From the IMG/VR virus record IMGVR_UViG_3300017744_000056, positions 1-35,235 of that record: a DNA stretch of 35,235 bases. One strand, 5' to 3'. Shown in pieces: positions 23,113 through 32,791 of the stretch. Position numbers and translations under genes: made by a program. Under the pieces are notes generated by a model. The model had not been told where the DNA came from and ran no database searches. It saw only the letters and a program-made list of their open reading frames with translations. Every line of letters starts with the position of its first letter. Positions within the stretch are counted from its first letter, which is position 1. This DNA comes from a virus.

Positions 23113-23406
23113 ATGAGAAAAAGACATTGGAGTAATAGAAAGAATCGCCCTTGTCCTGATTGTGGGAAGATGTTGACCTACACTCGTAAGGATTCTTTCG
23201 ATAGAGCGGTTGGTAACAATAGTGTTTGTAAATCTTGTGCACAACAAGATAGAAAATTTACACTTGAAACTATTGAAAAAATGAAACAACCTAAAACAGT
23301 TGAACACAAAAAGAAAATTTCGAAATCAATTACAAATTGGTGGGAAGACAGAAAACAACAAGAAGTAGAGTATGGCTTTATTAGACAGCAAACAACTAAA
23401 TCCTAA
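23113..23406 (+). CDS. Small zinc-finger protein with NUMOD3-like motif
   Basis: A 97-residue basic protein with four cysteines set as Cys14-x2-Cys17 (PCPDCGKML) and Cys39-x2-Cys42 (VCKSCAQQ), typical of a small zinc ribbon. It is followed by a segment FTLETIEKMKQPKTVEHKKK then ISKSITNWW that resembles the NUMOD3 DNA-binding motif found in phage homing endonucleases. No GIY-YIG or HNH catalytic core is present. It lies alone between fibre genes, begins three bases after an ATATTTATA motif with no good SD, and overlaps the next gene by 35 bases. It could be a remnant of a homing endonuclease or a small DNA-binding protein. Confidence 0.55.
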   Translation: MRKRHWSNRKNRPCPDCGKMLTYTRKDSFDRAVGNNSVCKSCAQQDRKFTLETIEKMKQPKTVEHKKKISKSITNWWEDRKQQEVEYGFIRQQTTKS

Positions 23407-26400
23407 ATTAACTGGTTCATTTATACTGTCTGGTTCAACTCAGACATTTATAGGTGAATCAGAATTTACAGGTAGTGTCAATGTAAACGATAATCTTAAT
23501 GTATCACAATACATCGTTCATAAAGGTGATTCTAACACTTATCTTAATTTTACAGATGATAGACTTAGATTTAATATTGGTGGTATATCATACATAGATT
23601 TAAACGATGCTACGAGTGCTCCACATGATATTACATTCAATGATGGTGCTAATAATGTAGATTTAACCATAAAAGGTAGTTCTAATAATCCTTTATTTAA
23701 AACAGACGCTTCTACAAATAGAATAGGAACACATGGTAAAGGTACACCAGAAGTTGCTTTCCATATAGGTGGTTCTGAGTTAAGGGTTGATGGAACCATA
23801 AGTGGTTCTGATTATGGTGGAAATGTAAGTGGTTCATCAACATCAACTGGTTCTTTTGGTGAATTAGAAGTTGACACTAATACCACAATAGGTGGGGATT
23901 TATTTGTTAAAGAATACATCAAACATACAGGTGATGTAAATACAGCAATCAGATTTACTGATAATAAGATTTCCTTTGATGCTGGTGGTATGACTTTCTT
24001 TGCGGTTCACGACGATGATAGTGCTCCGTTTACTGCTACGATTAATGGTGGCGGAAATAAAATTAACTTTAGAGCTTTCGATGAAAATCAAGATTTACTT
24101 TTAAAAACTGATTCTGAAGCATTCAGCGTTGAACTATATCATGCAGGTAACAAAAAATTAGAAACAACATCAACTGGTATTGATGTAACAGGACAAATAA
24201 CTGCAAGTGGAAACGTAAGTAGTTCCGCAACTTCAACTTTTTCTGCTGGAACTTTTACGGGTACATTTAGTGGAGCATTATCAAGTTCGGCTCAAATAGC
24301 TGAAGATATTAGTGGTTCATTTTCAAAGGAACATTTAGGAGCAAAAGTAGCTAATGTGGTTACAAGCTCTGCACAATTAGCAGCTGATATAAGCGGTTCA
24401 TTTGGAAATCAGAGGGTTGGAACCACCGATTCACCAACATTTGCTGGTGGTACTGTCACTGGTAATTTTGTGGTTGGTGGTAAATTAACTGCTCAAGAAA
24501 TTCATACTGAAATAGAGAGCTCTTCAATCTTATTCACGAGTGGTTCTACTAAATTTGGTGACACGATAGATGATATCCATAGTATGACAGGCTCGCTTGT
24601 TATTAGTGGTAGTGTCAACGCATCATCCTTTGTAGGTTTACTATCTCAGTCTGCACAAATTGCAGATGATATAAGTGGTTCGTTTTCAAAGGAACACTTA
24701 GCAGAAAAAGTAGCCAACGTGGTTACAAGTTCAGCTCAAATAGCTGCTGACATTAGTGGTTCTCTTGGGGATAATGCTGATGTTATCAGAAGTTTAGATA
24801 GAACCACAATAAGTGGTTCATTTACCGCAGTTTCAGCAAGTCTGGCATCAAGAATCACCTCGGAGGAGGGTGAAGCTGAGGGCTCTGTGGTAAGTTCTTC
24901 AGCTCAAATAGCTGCAGATATAAGCGGTTCCTTTTCAAAAGAACATTTAGGAACAAAAGTACCGAATGTTGTATCTAGCTCTGCGCAAATAGCGGACGAT
25001 ATAAGTGGGTCGTTTGCGGAACCGAGTGGTAATGTTAGTGGTTCATCAACTTCTACTGGCTCTTTTGGTAGGGTTGAAGCGGCTGGTGATATAAGTGTAG
25101 GTGGTAGTATTAGACATGGTGGTGATAGTGATACTAGAATTTTATTTACTGATGATGACATAAATATTGCAGCTGGTGGTAAGAATTTCGTTGACTTTAC
25201 TGAAGATACCGTAAGTGAAGCAACCTTTAATGAAGAGGGTGTTGATATAGATTTTAGAGTCGAATCAGAAAATGATAATAAAGCAATCTTTGTTGACGCT
25301 AGTCAAGACTCGATTCAATTAGGAAGCGCAGCAGCGACAGATGTGACTATTAGTGGTGACATAAGTGGTTCATCATCTTCGACAGGTTCATTTGGTAGGG
25401 TTGAAGCGGCTGGTGTTATGTTCGCAGACTCTTTTGTATCATCAACTGGTGGAGCAACTATTGATTTTAATGATGATGTTAGTCTAGCTGGTTCCCTAAC
25501 AACCACAGGTAAAATAGAGTTAGGTAGAGAACCAGTACAAGGTTTCAATTATTTAGCCAGACAATCTGAGGGTGAGGTGAGTGCCTCATCAAAAGCACAT
25601 ACATTCACCGCTCTAGCAGCTTCAAAGACATCTAATCACCCTTATAAAAATTTAGGTTCAGGTCAAGGTTACGTTATTGATGGTGTGGAAAGTCCTTTCT
25701 TATATTTGACCGAAGGACATTACAAGTTTGATTACAGTGGTGCTAGTTCACATCCAGTAAGATTTTACTTTGACGCTGCTAAAACCACACAATATAATCC
25801 TAGTAGTCACGTATCGGTTGATGGAAATGTAATCACACTAAAAATTGATAAGGATAGTCCACAGATTATTTATTATCAATGTTCTTCTCACGGTTACATG
25901 GGATGGGCGATACATACTGGTCAAAACTCACAAGGTCAAGATGAAAATGGAATGAGGACTTTAATAAGTGGTTCGGCTCAGATAGCATCAGATATTAGTG
26001 GTTCGTTTACATCTGTCTCATCAAGTTTAGCCGCTAGACTTACTTCTGAAGAAAGTGAAGCTGAAGGTTTGGTTGTAAGTTCATCTGCTCAGATAGCTAC
26101 CGATATAAGTGGTTCATCAACCGCTCTAAGTGCATCACTATCCACCCGATTGACAACTTTTGATATAACCCAAATTGACATAGATGGTGCGGATGATATT
26201 GGTGCGGCAATTACTGATGCCGATTTAATTATTTTAGATGACGGAGCTGGTGGTACAAATAGAAAAGCCACGATGTCAAGATTAAAATCTTATATGGGTG
26301 ATATATCTGGTGGTTCTACTTTAGGTAATATACAGGTAGGTGTTACAGCGGCTGGTGAGTTGGATACATCAACTGGTAATCTTACATTAGATTCCGCTGG

Positions 26401-28138
26401 TGGGACAGTCGTAATTGATGATAACCTACAAGTTGCTGGTGACACCACACTTGTAGATGTTACTGTAACAGGCACCTTAACTGCACAAGAGATACACACC
26501 ACATTCGAATCTGCATCAATAATATCCACAAGTGGTTCTACTAAGTTTGGTAATAGTATGGATGATGTTCATAATATTACTGGTTCTGTAAACACCACAG
26601 GTAGCATATCAGCGGATAGCTTTAGTGGTACATTCGATGGGGCACTTTCAAGTTCAGCACAGATAGCAGGTGATATCAGCGGTTCTTTTGCAAACCCAAG
26701 TGGGAACGTTAGTGGTTCGTCAATATCAACTGGCTCGTTCGGTAAATTAATCGGTGATGGTAGCGACATAACAAACTTACCATCAGCCGCTATAACATCT
26801 TATGGTAGTACAGGTGATAACAGAATTATTACATCTGTAAACTCAACCAATGTTCAAGGTGAAGCTAATTTAACATTTGATGGAACATCCCTAACCCTAA
26901 CAGGTCAGTTAACAAGTAGTGGTGATATTAGTGGTTCATCTACATCAACTGGTTCTTTTGGAATTATCGAGGTAGGTGGTGGTCAGTTTACATCAGCAAG
27001 TCTAGCAGCTGGTGGTAGTGTAGATATAGATTCCGATGCAGTAAGTGGTTCATTTAATAAAGGGTTTGAATTTACAGGCACGATTAGTGGTTCTTCAACA
27101 TCTACTGGCTCCTTTGGGCAGATTGTAGTTGGTGGTGGAGTATTCACATCAGCAAGTCTAGCAGCTGGTGGTAGTGGTGGTGATAGTTCATTCACAGCCG
27201 CTGGTATAAGTGGTTCATTTAATAAAGGATTTGAATTTTCAGGTGAAATTAGTGGTTCATCAACATCAACTGGCTCATTTGGTTTAGTTGTAGGAGATGG
27301 TAGTGGACTATCAAATGTAGCAGCTAGTATTACTGTAAAAGAAGAAGGAACTGACCTAACCACAGCTGTTAGTAGTATAAATTTTGTTGGGGATGGTATA
27401 ACCGCTACAACAAGTGGTAATGACGTAACGGTCACGCAATTATTAACACGAGGAGCTGGAGATGCATCGGTGGTTGATGTTAGCACAGCATCAACGACAT
27501 GGGCGGTAACACACTCCTTAGATAACAGATATCCAACTGTAACGATTTATGACGAAAGTAACCAGGTTATTATACCAGAGAGTATAACAGCTGATACAGC
27601 AAATACGGCAACAATTACGTTTGAACAGGCGGTAAGTGGAAAAGCATCATTTACATTGGGTATTCCAACAAGTTCACTATTTATTAGTGAATCTGCACAA
27701 TTATTGAGTGAAATAGCTGATTCAACTGTAGATGGTGATTTAACTATTACTGGAAAGTTAACCGCTCAAGAAATACACACAGAAATTGAATCAGCATCAA
27801 TAATTTTTACAAGTGGTTCGACGATATTTGGTGACTCAATAGACGATACACACTTTTTTACAGGTTCATTACTTATTAGTGGTAGTGTTGACGCATCAAC
27901 AATATCTGGTTCTTTTGATAAATCAGACATCAAAACAAGTTTACCAGATAACACGGTGAGTAGTTCAGCACAATTAGCTGACGATATTTCAGGTTCATTA
28001 GGTAGTAATGCATCAGTAATACGAACCCTAACTGCTGACGCAATATCAGGTTCATTTACAGCAGTTTCAAGTTCGGTAGCATCAAGACTAGATAGTTTAA
28101 GCGGTGATATAATCGCATTATCAATCGCATTAGGATAA
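23372..28138 (+). CDS. Giant modular tail fibre / adhesin with cupredoxin-like insert
   Basis: A 1588-residue Ser/Thr/Gly-rich protein built from repeats. The unit SAQ(I/L)AxDISGS occurs ten times, often followed by FSKEHLGAKVANVV. The 37-residue module LTAQEIHTEIESAS...FGD...TGS occurs three times, at about residues 372, 1036 and 1463. The phrase GNVSGSSTSTGSFG recurs. Near residues 725-850 is a different domain, ending YYQCSSHGYMGWAI, with the ligand pattern His794, Cys837, His840, Met843 of type-1 copper proteins. Near 25160-25330 and 23530-23780 are beta-helix-like blocks. There is no S74 domain at the C-terminus, unlike the next fibre genes. ATG 23372 lies inside the previous gene. Likely a trimeric fibre or adhesin for host binding; receptor unknown. 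Confidence 0.82.
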   Translation: MALLDSKQLNPKLTGSFILSGSTQTFIGESEFTGSVNVNDNLNVSQYIVHKGDSNTYLNFTDDRLRFNIGGISYIDLNDATSAPHDITFNDGANNVDLTIKGSSNNPLFKTDASTNRIGTHGKGTPEVAFHIGGSELRVDGTISGSDYGGNVSGSSTSTGSFGELEVDTNTTIGGDLFVKEYIKHTGDVNTAIRFTDNKISFDAGGMTFFAVHDDDSAPFTATINGGGNKINFRAFDENQDLLLKTDSEAFSVELYHAGNKKLETTSTGIDVTGQITASGNVSSSATSTFSAGTFTGTFSGALSSSAQIAEDISGSFSKEHLGAKVANVVTSSAQLAADISGSFGNQRVGTTDSPTFAGGTVTGNFVVGGKLTAQEIHTEIESSSILFTSGSTKFGDTIDDIHSMTGSLVISGSVNASSFVGLLSQSAQIADDISGSFSKEHLAEKVANVVTSSAQIAADISGSLGDNADVIRSLDRTTISGSFTAVSASLASRITSEEGEAEGSVVSSSAQIAADISGSFSKEHLGTKVPNVVSSSAQIADDISGSFAEPSGNVSGSSTSTGSFGRVEAAGDISVGGSIRHGGDSDTRILFTDDDINIAAGGKNFVDFTEDTVSEATFNEEGVDIDFRVESENDNKAIFVDASQDSIQLGSAAATDVTISGDISGSSSSTGSFGRVEAAGVMFADSFVSSTGGATIDFNDDVSLAGSLTTTGKIELGREPVQGFNYLARQSEGEVSASSKAHTFTALAASKTSNHPYKNLGSGQGYVIDGVESPFLYLTEGHYKFDYSGASSHPVRFYFDAAKTTQYNPSSHVSVDGNVITLKIDKDSPQIIYYQCSSHGYMGWAIHTGQNSQGQDENGMRTLISGSAQIASDISGSFTSVSSSLAARLTSEESEAEGLVVSSSAQIATDISGSSTALSASLSTRLTTFDITQIDIDGADDIGAAITDADLIILDDGAGGTNRKATMSRLKSYMGDISGGSTLGNIQVGVTAAGELDTSTGNLTLDSAGGTVVIDDNLQVAGDTTLVDVTVTGTLTAQEIHTTFESASIISTSGSTKFGNSMDDVHNITGSVNTTGSISADSFSGTFDGALSSSAQIAGDISGSFANPSGNVSGSSISTGSFGKLIGDGSDITNLPSAAITSYGSTGDNRIITSVNSTNVQGEANLTFDGTSLTLTGQLTSSGDISGSSTSTGSFGIIEVGGGQFTSASLAAGGSVDIDSDAVSGSFNKGFEFTGTISGSSTSTGSFGQIVVGGGVFTSASLAAGGSGGDSSFTAAGISGSFNKGFEFSGEISGSSTSTGSFGLVVGDGSGLSNVAASITVKEEGTDLTTAVSSINFVGDGITATTSGNDVTVTQLLTRGAGDASVVDVSTASTTWAVTHSLDNRYPTVTIYDESNQVIIPESITADTANTATITFEQAVSGKASFTLGIPTSSLFISESAQLLSEIADSTVDGDLTITGKLTAQEIHTEIESASIIFTSGSTIFGDSIDDTHFFTGSLLISGSVDASTISGSFDKSDIKTSLPDNTVSSSAQLADDISGSLGSNASVIRTLTADAISGSFTAVSSSVASRLDSLSGDIIALSIALG
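24485..24595 (+). repeat. Fibre module copy 3
   Basis: 111 bases encoding LTAQEIHTEIESSSILF...TGS near residue 372 of the giant fibre. Confidence 0.85.
26477..26587 (+). repeat. Fibre module copy 4
   Basis: 111 bases encoding LTAQEIHTTFESASIIS...TGS near residue 1036 of the giant fibre. Confidence 0.85.
27758..27868 (+). repeat. Fibre module copy 5
   Basis: 111 bases encoding LTAQEIHTEIESASIIF...TGS near residue 1463 of the giant fibre. Confidence 0.85.
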
Positions 28139-28149
28139 AGAGGTAAAAA

Positions 28150-30456
28150 ATGGGATACGTAGGAAGAGGATTAAATCAAGACGGAGGTCAATACAGAAAG
28201 TTAGATAGTATTGAATCAAGCTTTGATGGAAGCGAAGTAAACTTCACTCTAAAAATAGATGGTTTAGAGGTATCACCCACTGCGCAAAATCTTATGATAT
28301 CAGTTGGTGGTGTTGTTCAAGAACCAGGCACAGCTTTTTCTGTAAGTGGAGCTACAATAACATTTGCGACAGCACCAGATGAGGATGCAACTTTCTTTGG
28401 TGTCTTAATGGGTGAGGCTTCTTTTATAGCTGCTAATACTGTGGGTAGTAATGAAATGGGTGTAACCGCTGGCGCAGTGACTGGTAGTAAGGGAATTGTG
28501 GTTGATACTGCAAAAAATATTATCGGACTAAACAACGTATCAGCTAGCAAGTTTGAAGGAACATTCGATGGAGCATTATCAAGTTCGGCTCAAATAGCTG
28601 CAAATATTAGTGGCTCCTTTTCCAAAGAGCATTTAGGAGCAAAGGTAGCTAACGTTGTAACAAGCTCAGCTCAGATAGCTGCAGATATAAGCGGTTCATT
28701 TGGAAATCAAAGAGTTGGAACGAGTGATTCACCAACTTTCGCCGGTGGTACTATAACTGGAGATTTCTCGGTTGGTGGTACGATAACCGCACAAGAGGTT
28801 CATACAGAATTTGAGAGTGCATCAATTTTATTCACGAGTGGTTCAACTAAGTTTGGTGATACAAGTAATGATACTCATAGTATGACTGGTTCATTATTAG
28901 TATCAGGTAGTATAACGATGGCAGATGGTGATTTGAGTGTTACAGACGATGTTGTTTTTGGAGCAACAGCTACAGTAGAAACGGGTTTAAATCTTGAAAG
29001 TGGTACATTTACAATAAAAAATGCTACGGGTGATACTAATGGTTTAAAGATTTCACAAGGTGGTTCAGATGCGTCAAATATTCTTAATCATTATAATGGT
29101 ACTTTAAATCTTGGTGTTGCTAACTCTGTTGATATGACACTTAAAAGTGGCAGAGTGGGTATCGGCGACACTTCTCCAGGTAGTCCTCTTGATGTAAAAA
29201 GTGGTGAAGCTGCGAATACAGCTAATTTTAATTCTACAAGTGGGGCTACAAATATAACACTTGAATCTAATGGTTCACTAATAGGTCAAATGGAATTTTC
29301 AGGAGCCGGCCCATCTCAAATCGTTACAAGAACATCTGCAAGTTTGGCACTTGGTTCTAATAATGTTAAAACACTTTACATTACTGATGATGATAGGGTT
29401 GGTATAGGCGTTGCAAGCCCAGCGTATACATTTGACCTCGCTTCTGGAGATGCTATTGTTTCTCAATTTACAGGAACTAGTGGAGAAACCATATTATCTT
29501 TAGACAATACTTCAACCAATGGTGATAAGTGGTACTTAATATCTGGTGGTAGTGGTGGAAGTTTTGCTGGTGGTAAATTTGGTATATACAATGCTGATAC
29601 TACAACAGCAGTAGCAACTTTTACTAATGACGGCAACGTAAGCATAGGAACTACAGGAATAAACTCTAATGCTAAAGTGCATATTAGAGGAGGAGATAGT
29701 GGACAAACAGCTTCAAGCAACAATACACAGCTTACTATAGAAAGTAATGCTGCAGCGGGTATTCAGCTTTTAACAGGTACAACGAGTGTTGGTGGTATAT
29801 GGGTTGGAGATTCTAATGGTGCAGAAGCAGGAGGAAAACTTTATTATAGCAACAATAATGATAGATGGTCATTTTATAACGCATCAAGTACACTTGGATT
29901 ATCTATTAGCACTACTGGTATCGGTATAGGTGAAGAAGCCCCTTATAGTAAAGTTACAGCTGTAGAAACAGAAAGTAAGGCTGCTGCGACTTTCTATAAT
30001 ACAAGAAATCCTTCAAGCTCACCCCCTCATTGTCTGGATTTGAATTTTGCTTACACTCCTGACAACACAACATCTTATTTTATAAAGGGTTCAGATAATC
30101 TTGGTTCTTCAGCTACTGCTGAATTTCATGTTTATTCAGATGGTTCTTTTGTACAGTCATCTGATAGAAGGAAAAAAGAAAATATCGTTGATTCAGAAAA
30201 TCAACTTGATAAAATAAATCAATTAAAAGTTAGAGATTATAATAAAATAAATGATTCATCTAAAAAGAAACATATTGGATTTATAGCTCAAGAACTACAA
30301 GAGGTATTCCCACATCTTGTTATTGAAGCTGAAGATGAAGCAAAAACTTTGCAAGTTTACAAGATTGGTATTGTGCCATTACTTGTTAAAGCAGTACAAG
30401 AACTATCAGCACAAAACGAGGCACTAACAGCAAGGATAGAAGCCTTAGAAAAATAA
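28150..30456 (+). CDS. Tail fibre with C-terminal S74 intramolecular chaperone
   Basis: A 768-residue fibre. The N-terminal 90 residues (MGYVGRGLNQDGGQYRKLD, SSFDGSEVNFTLKIDG) form a distinct attachment-type domain of a kind seen at the start of marine phage fibres. Then come two SAQIAx(D/N)ISGS units and one 37-residue module (ITAQEVHTEFESASI), followed by a long beta-helix-like shaft with GRVGIGDTSPGSPLDV and DDRVGIGVASPAY repeats. The end is a peptidase S74 domain (about 665-768): SSDRRKKENI with Ser671/Asp672 and Lys675/676, KHIGFIAQELQEVFP and the coil KAVQELSAQNEALTARIEALEK-type tail. In known relatives the S74 domain helps trimer folding and then cuts itself off. SD AGAGG lies upstream. 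Confidence 0.88.
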   Translation: MGYVGRGLNQDGGQYRKLDSIESSFDGSEVNFTLKIDGLEVSPTAQNLMISVGGVVQEPGTAFSVSGATITFATAPDEDATFFGVLMGEASFIAANTVGSNEMGVTAGAVTGSKGIVVDTAKNIIGLNNVSASKFEGTFDGALSSSAQIAANISGSFSKEHLGAKVANVVTSSAQIAADISGSFGNQRVGTSDSPTFAGGTITGDFSVGGTITAQEVHTEFESASILFTSGSTKFGDTSNDTHSMTGSLLVSGSITMADGDLSVTDDVVFGATATVETGLNLESGTFTIKNATGDTNGLKISQGGSDASNILNHYNGTLNLGVANSVDMTLKSGRVGIGDTSPGSPLDVKSGEAANTANFNSTSGATNITLESNGSLIGQMEFSGAGPSQIVTRTSASLALGSNNVKTLYITDDDRVGIGVASPAYTFDLASGDAIVSQFTGTSGETILSLDNTSTNGDKWYLISGGSGGSFAGGKFGIYNADTTTAVATFTNDGNVSIGTTGINSNAKVHIRGGDSGQTASSNNTQLTIESNAAAGIQLLTGTTSVGGIWVGDSNGAEAGGKLYYSNNNDRWSFYNASSTLGLSISTTGIGIGEEAPYSKVTAVETESKAAATFYNTRNPSSSPPHCLDLNFAYTPDNTTSYFIKGSDNLGSSATAEFHVYSDGSFVQSSDRRKKENIVDSENQLDKINQLKVRDYNKINDSSKKKHIGFIAQELQEVFPHLVIEAEDEAKTLQVYKIGIVPLLVKAVQELSAQNEALTARIEALEK
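28783..28893 (+). repeat. Fibre module copy 6
   Basis: 111 bases encoding ITAQEVHTEFESASILF...TGS in the first S74 fibre. Confidence 0.85.
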
Positions 30457-30464
30457 TATTTATA
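30456..30464 (+). promoter_or_regulatory. ATATTTATA motif between fibre genes
   Basis: ATATTTATA overlapping the stop of the 28150 gene by one base, 17 bases before ATG 30482, with an AGAGAGAG SD between. Confidence 0.45.
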
Positions 30465-30481
30465 ATGAAAAGAGAGAGTAA

Positions 30482-32428
30482 ATGTCATTAACTAAAGTAC
30501 AAATAAATTTAGGAACAACTGGTAATTTATCAGGTAGCCGTAGTTTAGCTAGTGCTAGTTTCGCATCAAGGGTAAGCTTGGTTGAGGATGGTACAACAAG
30601 CAAGACGCTTGTATCTGGCTCTGCACAATTAGCAGCTGACATTAGTGGCTCATTTGGAAATCAAAGGGTTGGTACAACCGACTCACCTGTGTTCAACGCT
30701 GTTACTGTAGGGACAGCGACTGTTACTGGTACATTGACAGCTCAAGAGGTTCACACAGAATTTGAATCCGCATCAATTTTGTTTACAAGCGGTTCAACTC
30801 AGTTTGGTAACTCAAGTGACGATGTTCACGATTTCTTAGGTAACACCATAAGCGGTTCAGCCACCTCGACTGGTTCGTTTGGTTCAATTGTGACTAAAGG
30901 CACTGGTGTAAGTTCTTTTACATCCAATGTTACAATGGCTAATAACCTCGATGTGGATGGCACAACCAATCTCGATGTGGTGGATATAGATGGCGCCGTA
31001 AATATTTCAAGTGATTCTGTTCCACAACTAACAATAGGTGGAGGTACTCCTACAATTTATTTAGGTGATAGTGGAGCAGAAGATACAAAATTAGTATTTA
31101 GAGGAAATGCTACTGATGTTTATTTAGCTTTAGACGATTCTGTTGATAGATTTTTAATTGGTCAAGGAACTACAGTTGGTGGAGACGCAAGAATATACAT
31201 AAACCCTGCTGATGGTGAGGTCACTGCAAGTGGTAATTTTGCAATAACCGATAGATTGACTGTCGGTGCTTGGGACAATAGTAATAGTCATGGACACGCT
31301 AACATAAATATATCGGCTGATGCTAATGAGGGAGCTGATTCATCTCTTAATTTTGCAGCAGGGACAACTATAAAAGGCTATATAGCTTATGACCATAATG
31401 CAACAGCAGGTTCTCAGGCTCTGAGATTTGTAGTTGGTGATGCCGCTGTAACTGCTATGAATATAAATGGTGATGGGCGAGTAATAATAAGAAATGGGTT
31501 ATTAGAAGTAGGTGAGCATGGAGTTGCAGGAGGTCAAATAGTTAGTGATGGTAGCTTAACTTTTAACGCTGGTTATAATGATTCATCTACTGGGAATGGC
31601 GATTTTATATTTCAAAGATACGGTGAAAGCACTACCGCTGCTACAGTAGCTCAAATATTTTCTACAGGTAATGCATATTTTGGTGGAGTTGCATCAGCAG
31701 TAAATTCATCACATTTCCAATACGCTTCTACATTTGGAGATACAAGTGCAGCAAGGGTAGGTTTCTTTAATGCAGCGTCTGGAAATTCAAGTACAGATAA
31801 AACTATGCACTTAAATATTGGTTGTATGGGGCATGGTACAAGTGCTTATCATCCAACTAATATGGTTATTGCTTCTATTAACTTTTTAGGTCAAGCAAAT
31901 GATGCTACTTACGCAGGTGGTGGTATTGATATGCTTGTTTCAACAGGTGGGAATATTGGAAGAACTTCTGTTGGAACAGATATGTTATTTAGAACAATGG
32001 ATACATCAGGTAATGGTGGTGAAGAAAGAATGCGTATCACATCTAATGGACATTTAGAACCTGGCGGTAATAATGCCTATAATCTTGGAAGTGCCAGTCT
32101 TAGATGGTCAGTTGTATTCACATCCAATTCAGTAAATGTGTCAGATGAAACGCTAAAAACAGATATACAGGATTGTGATTTAGGTATTGATTTTATTAAT
32201 ACATTAAAACCTAAATCTTTTAAGATGAAAGACTTAGAAGAAAAACACAGTGATTACGATAAAAAACATTATGGATTAATAGCTCAAGACCTAAAAGATG
32301 GAAAGTTTAAGGATTCAGTTTATGGTGATAAAGATGGTGAATATGGTTTAGCTTATAATGATTTAATTGCACCAATGATAAAAGCAGTACAAGAACTATC
32401 AGCAAAGGTAGAAGCTTTAGAAAGTTAA
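30482..32428 (+). CDS. Tail fibre with C-terminal S74 intramolecular chaperone
   Basis: A 648-residue fibre. It opens MSLTKVQINLGTTGNLSGS, then one SAQLAADISGSFGNQRVGTTDSP unit and one 37-residue module (LTAQEVHTEFESASILF ... LGN), then GNTISGSATSTGSFGS and NLDVDGTTNLDVVDIDGAV, both also found in the gene at 32791. The shaft is Gly/Asn/Thr-rich beta sequence, with AAGTTIKGYIAYDHNATAG and ERMRITSNGHLEPGG near the end. The S74 domain starts at SDETLKTDI (Ser554, Asp555, Lys559) and includes KHYGLIAQDLKDG and the coil IKAVQELSAKVEALES. It follows a conserved spacer with ATATTTATA and a GAGAGAG SD. Confidence 0.88.
   Translation: MSLTKVQINLGTTGNLSGSRSLASASFASRVSLVEDGTTSKTLVSGSAQLAADISGSFGNQRVGTTDSPVFNAVTVGTATVTGTLTAQEVHTEFESASILFTSGSTQFGNSSDDVHDFLGNTISGSATSTGSFGSIVTKGTGVSSFTSNVTMANNLDVDGTTNLDVVDIDGAVNISSDSVPQLTIGGGTPTIYLGDSGAEDTKLVFRGNATDVYLALDDSVDRFLIGQGTTVGGDARIYINPADGEVTASGNFAITDRLTVGAWDNSNSHGHANINISADANEGADSSLNFAAGTTIKGYIAYDHNATAGSQALRFVVGDAAVTAMNINGDGRVIIRNGLLEVGEHGVAGGQIVSDGSLTFNAGYNDSSTGNGDFIFQRYGESTTAATVAQIFSTGNAYFGGVASAVNSSHFQYASTFGDTSAARVGFFNAASGNSSTDKTMHLNIGCMGHGTSAYHPTNMVIASINFLGQANDATYAGGGIDMLVSTGGNIGRTSVGTDMLFRTMDTSGNGGEERMRITSNGHLEPGGNNAYNLGSASLRWSVVFTSNSVNVSDETLKTDIQDCDLGIDFINTLKPKSFKMKDLEEKHSDYDKKHYGLIAQDLKDGKFKDSVYGDKDGEYGLAYNDLIAPMIKAVQELSAKVEALES
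30734..30844 (+). repeat. Fibre module copy 7
   Basis: 111 bases encoding LTAQEVHTEFESASILF...LGN in the second S74 fibre. Protein-identical to copy 8 but with many synonymous changes. Confidence 0.88.
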
Positions 32429-32436
32429 TATTTATA
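32428..32436 (+). promoter_or_regulatory. ATATTTATA motif between fibre genes
   Basis: ATATTTATA starting at the last base of the 30482 gene stop, 16 bases before ATG 32453, with GAAAGAGA between. Confidence 0.45.
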
Positions 32437-32452
32437 TAGAAAGAGAAAATAT

Positions 32453-32791
32453 ATGGCAAACACATTTAAATCAGTAACAACAGGTAGTATCGGAACTTCA
32501 TTAAGGGATACCTATACCTGTCCATCCTCAACAACAACAATAGTGTTAGGTGCTAGTATGGCTAACACACATTCATCACCGATAGGTGGCTCTATAAAAG
32601 TAGCAAAGAATGGAACCGCTGCTGGACAAGATGATGTTTTTGTTGTAAAAGCGGCACCAGTTCCAGTAGGTTCAAGTGTTGAGGTTATGGCTGGTAACAA
32701 AGTCGTACTACAAGCCTCAGACAAATTACAATTTCAAAGTGACACCGCTGGTTCTTTAGATGTGGTGGTTAGTTTATTGGAGATTACTTAA
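32453..32791 (+). CDS. Small beta-type structural protein in the fibre cluster
   Basis: A 112-residue protein (MANTFKSVTTGSIGTSLRD, TCPSSTTTIVLGASMAN, ending GSLDVVVSLLEIT) with the composition of a compact beta sandwich and no catalytic motif. Proteins starting MANTFK... of about this size occur in marine T4-like phages near fibre or baseplate genes as I recall, but their role is unknown. It could be a fibre tip, chaperone or decoration subunit. It overlaps the next fibre gene by one base (TAATG), so the two are translated together and may act together. Confidence 0.68.
   Translation: MANTFKSVTTGSIGTSLRDTYTCPSSTTTIVLGASMANTHSSPIGGSIKVAKNGTAAGQDDVFVVKAAPVPVGSSVEVMAGNKVVLQASDKLQFQSDTAGSLDVVVSLLEIT

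Noticed and set aside
26983-27486. Minus-strand frame of 167 codons inside the giant fibre gene
   Set aside because: Long open antisense frames are expected opposite Ser/Thr/Gly-rich repeats. All supported genes are on the + strand and no start signal is seen.
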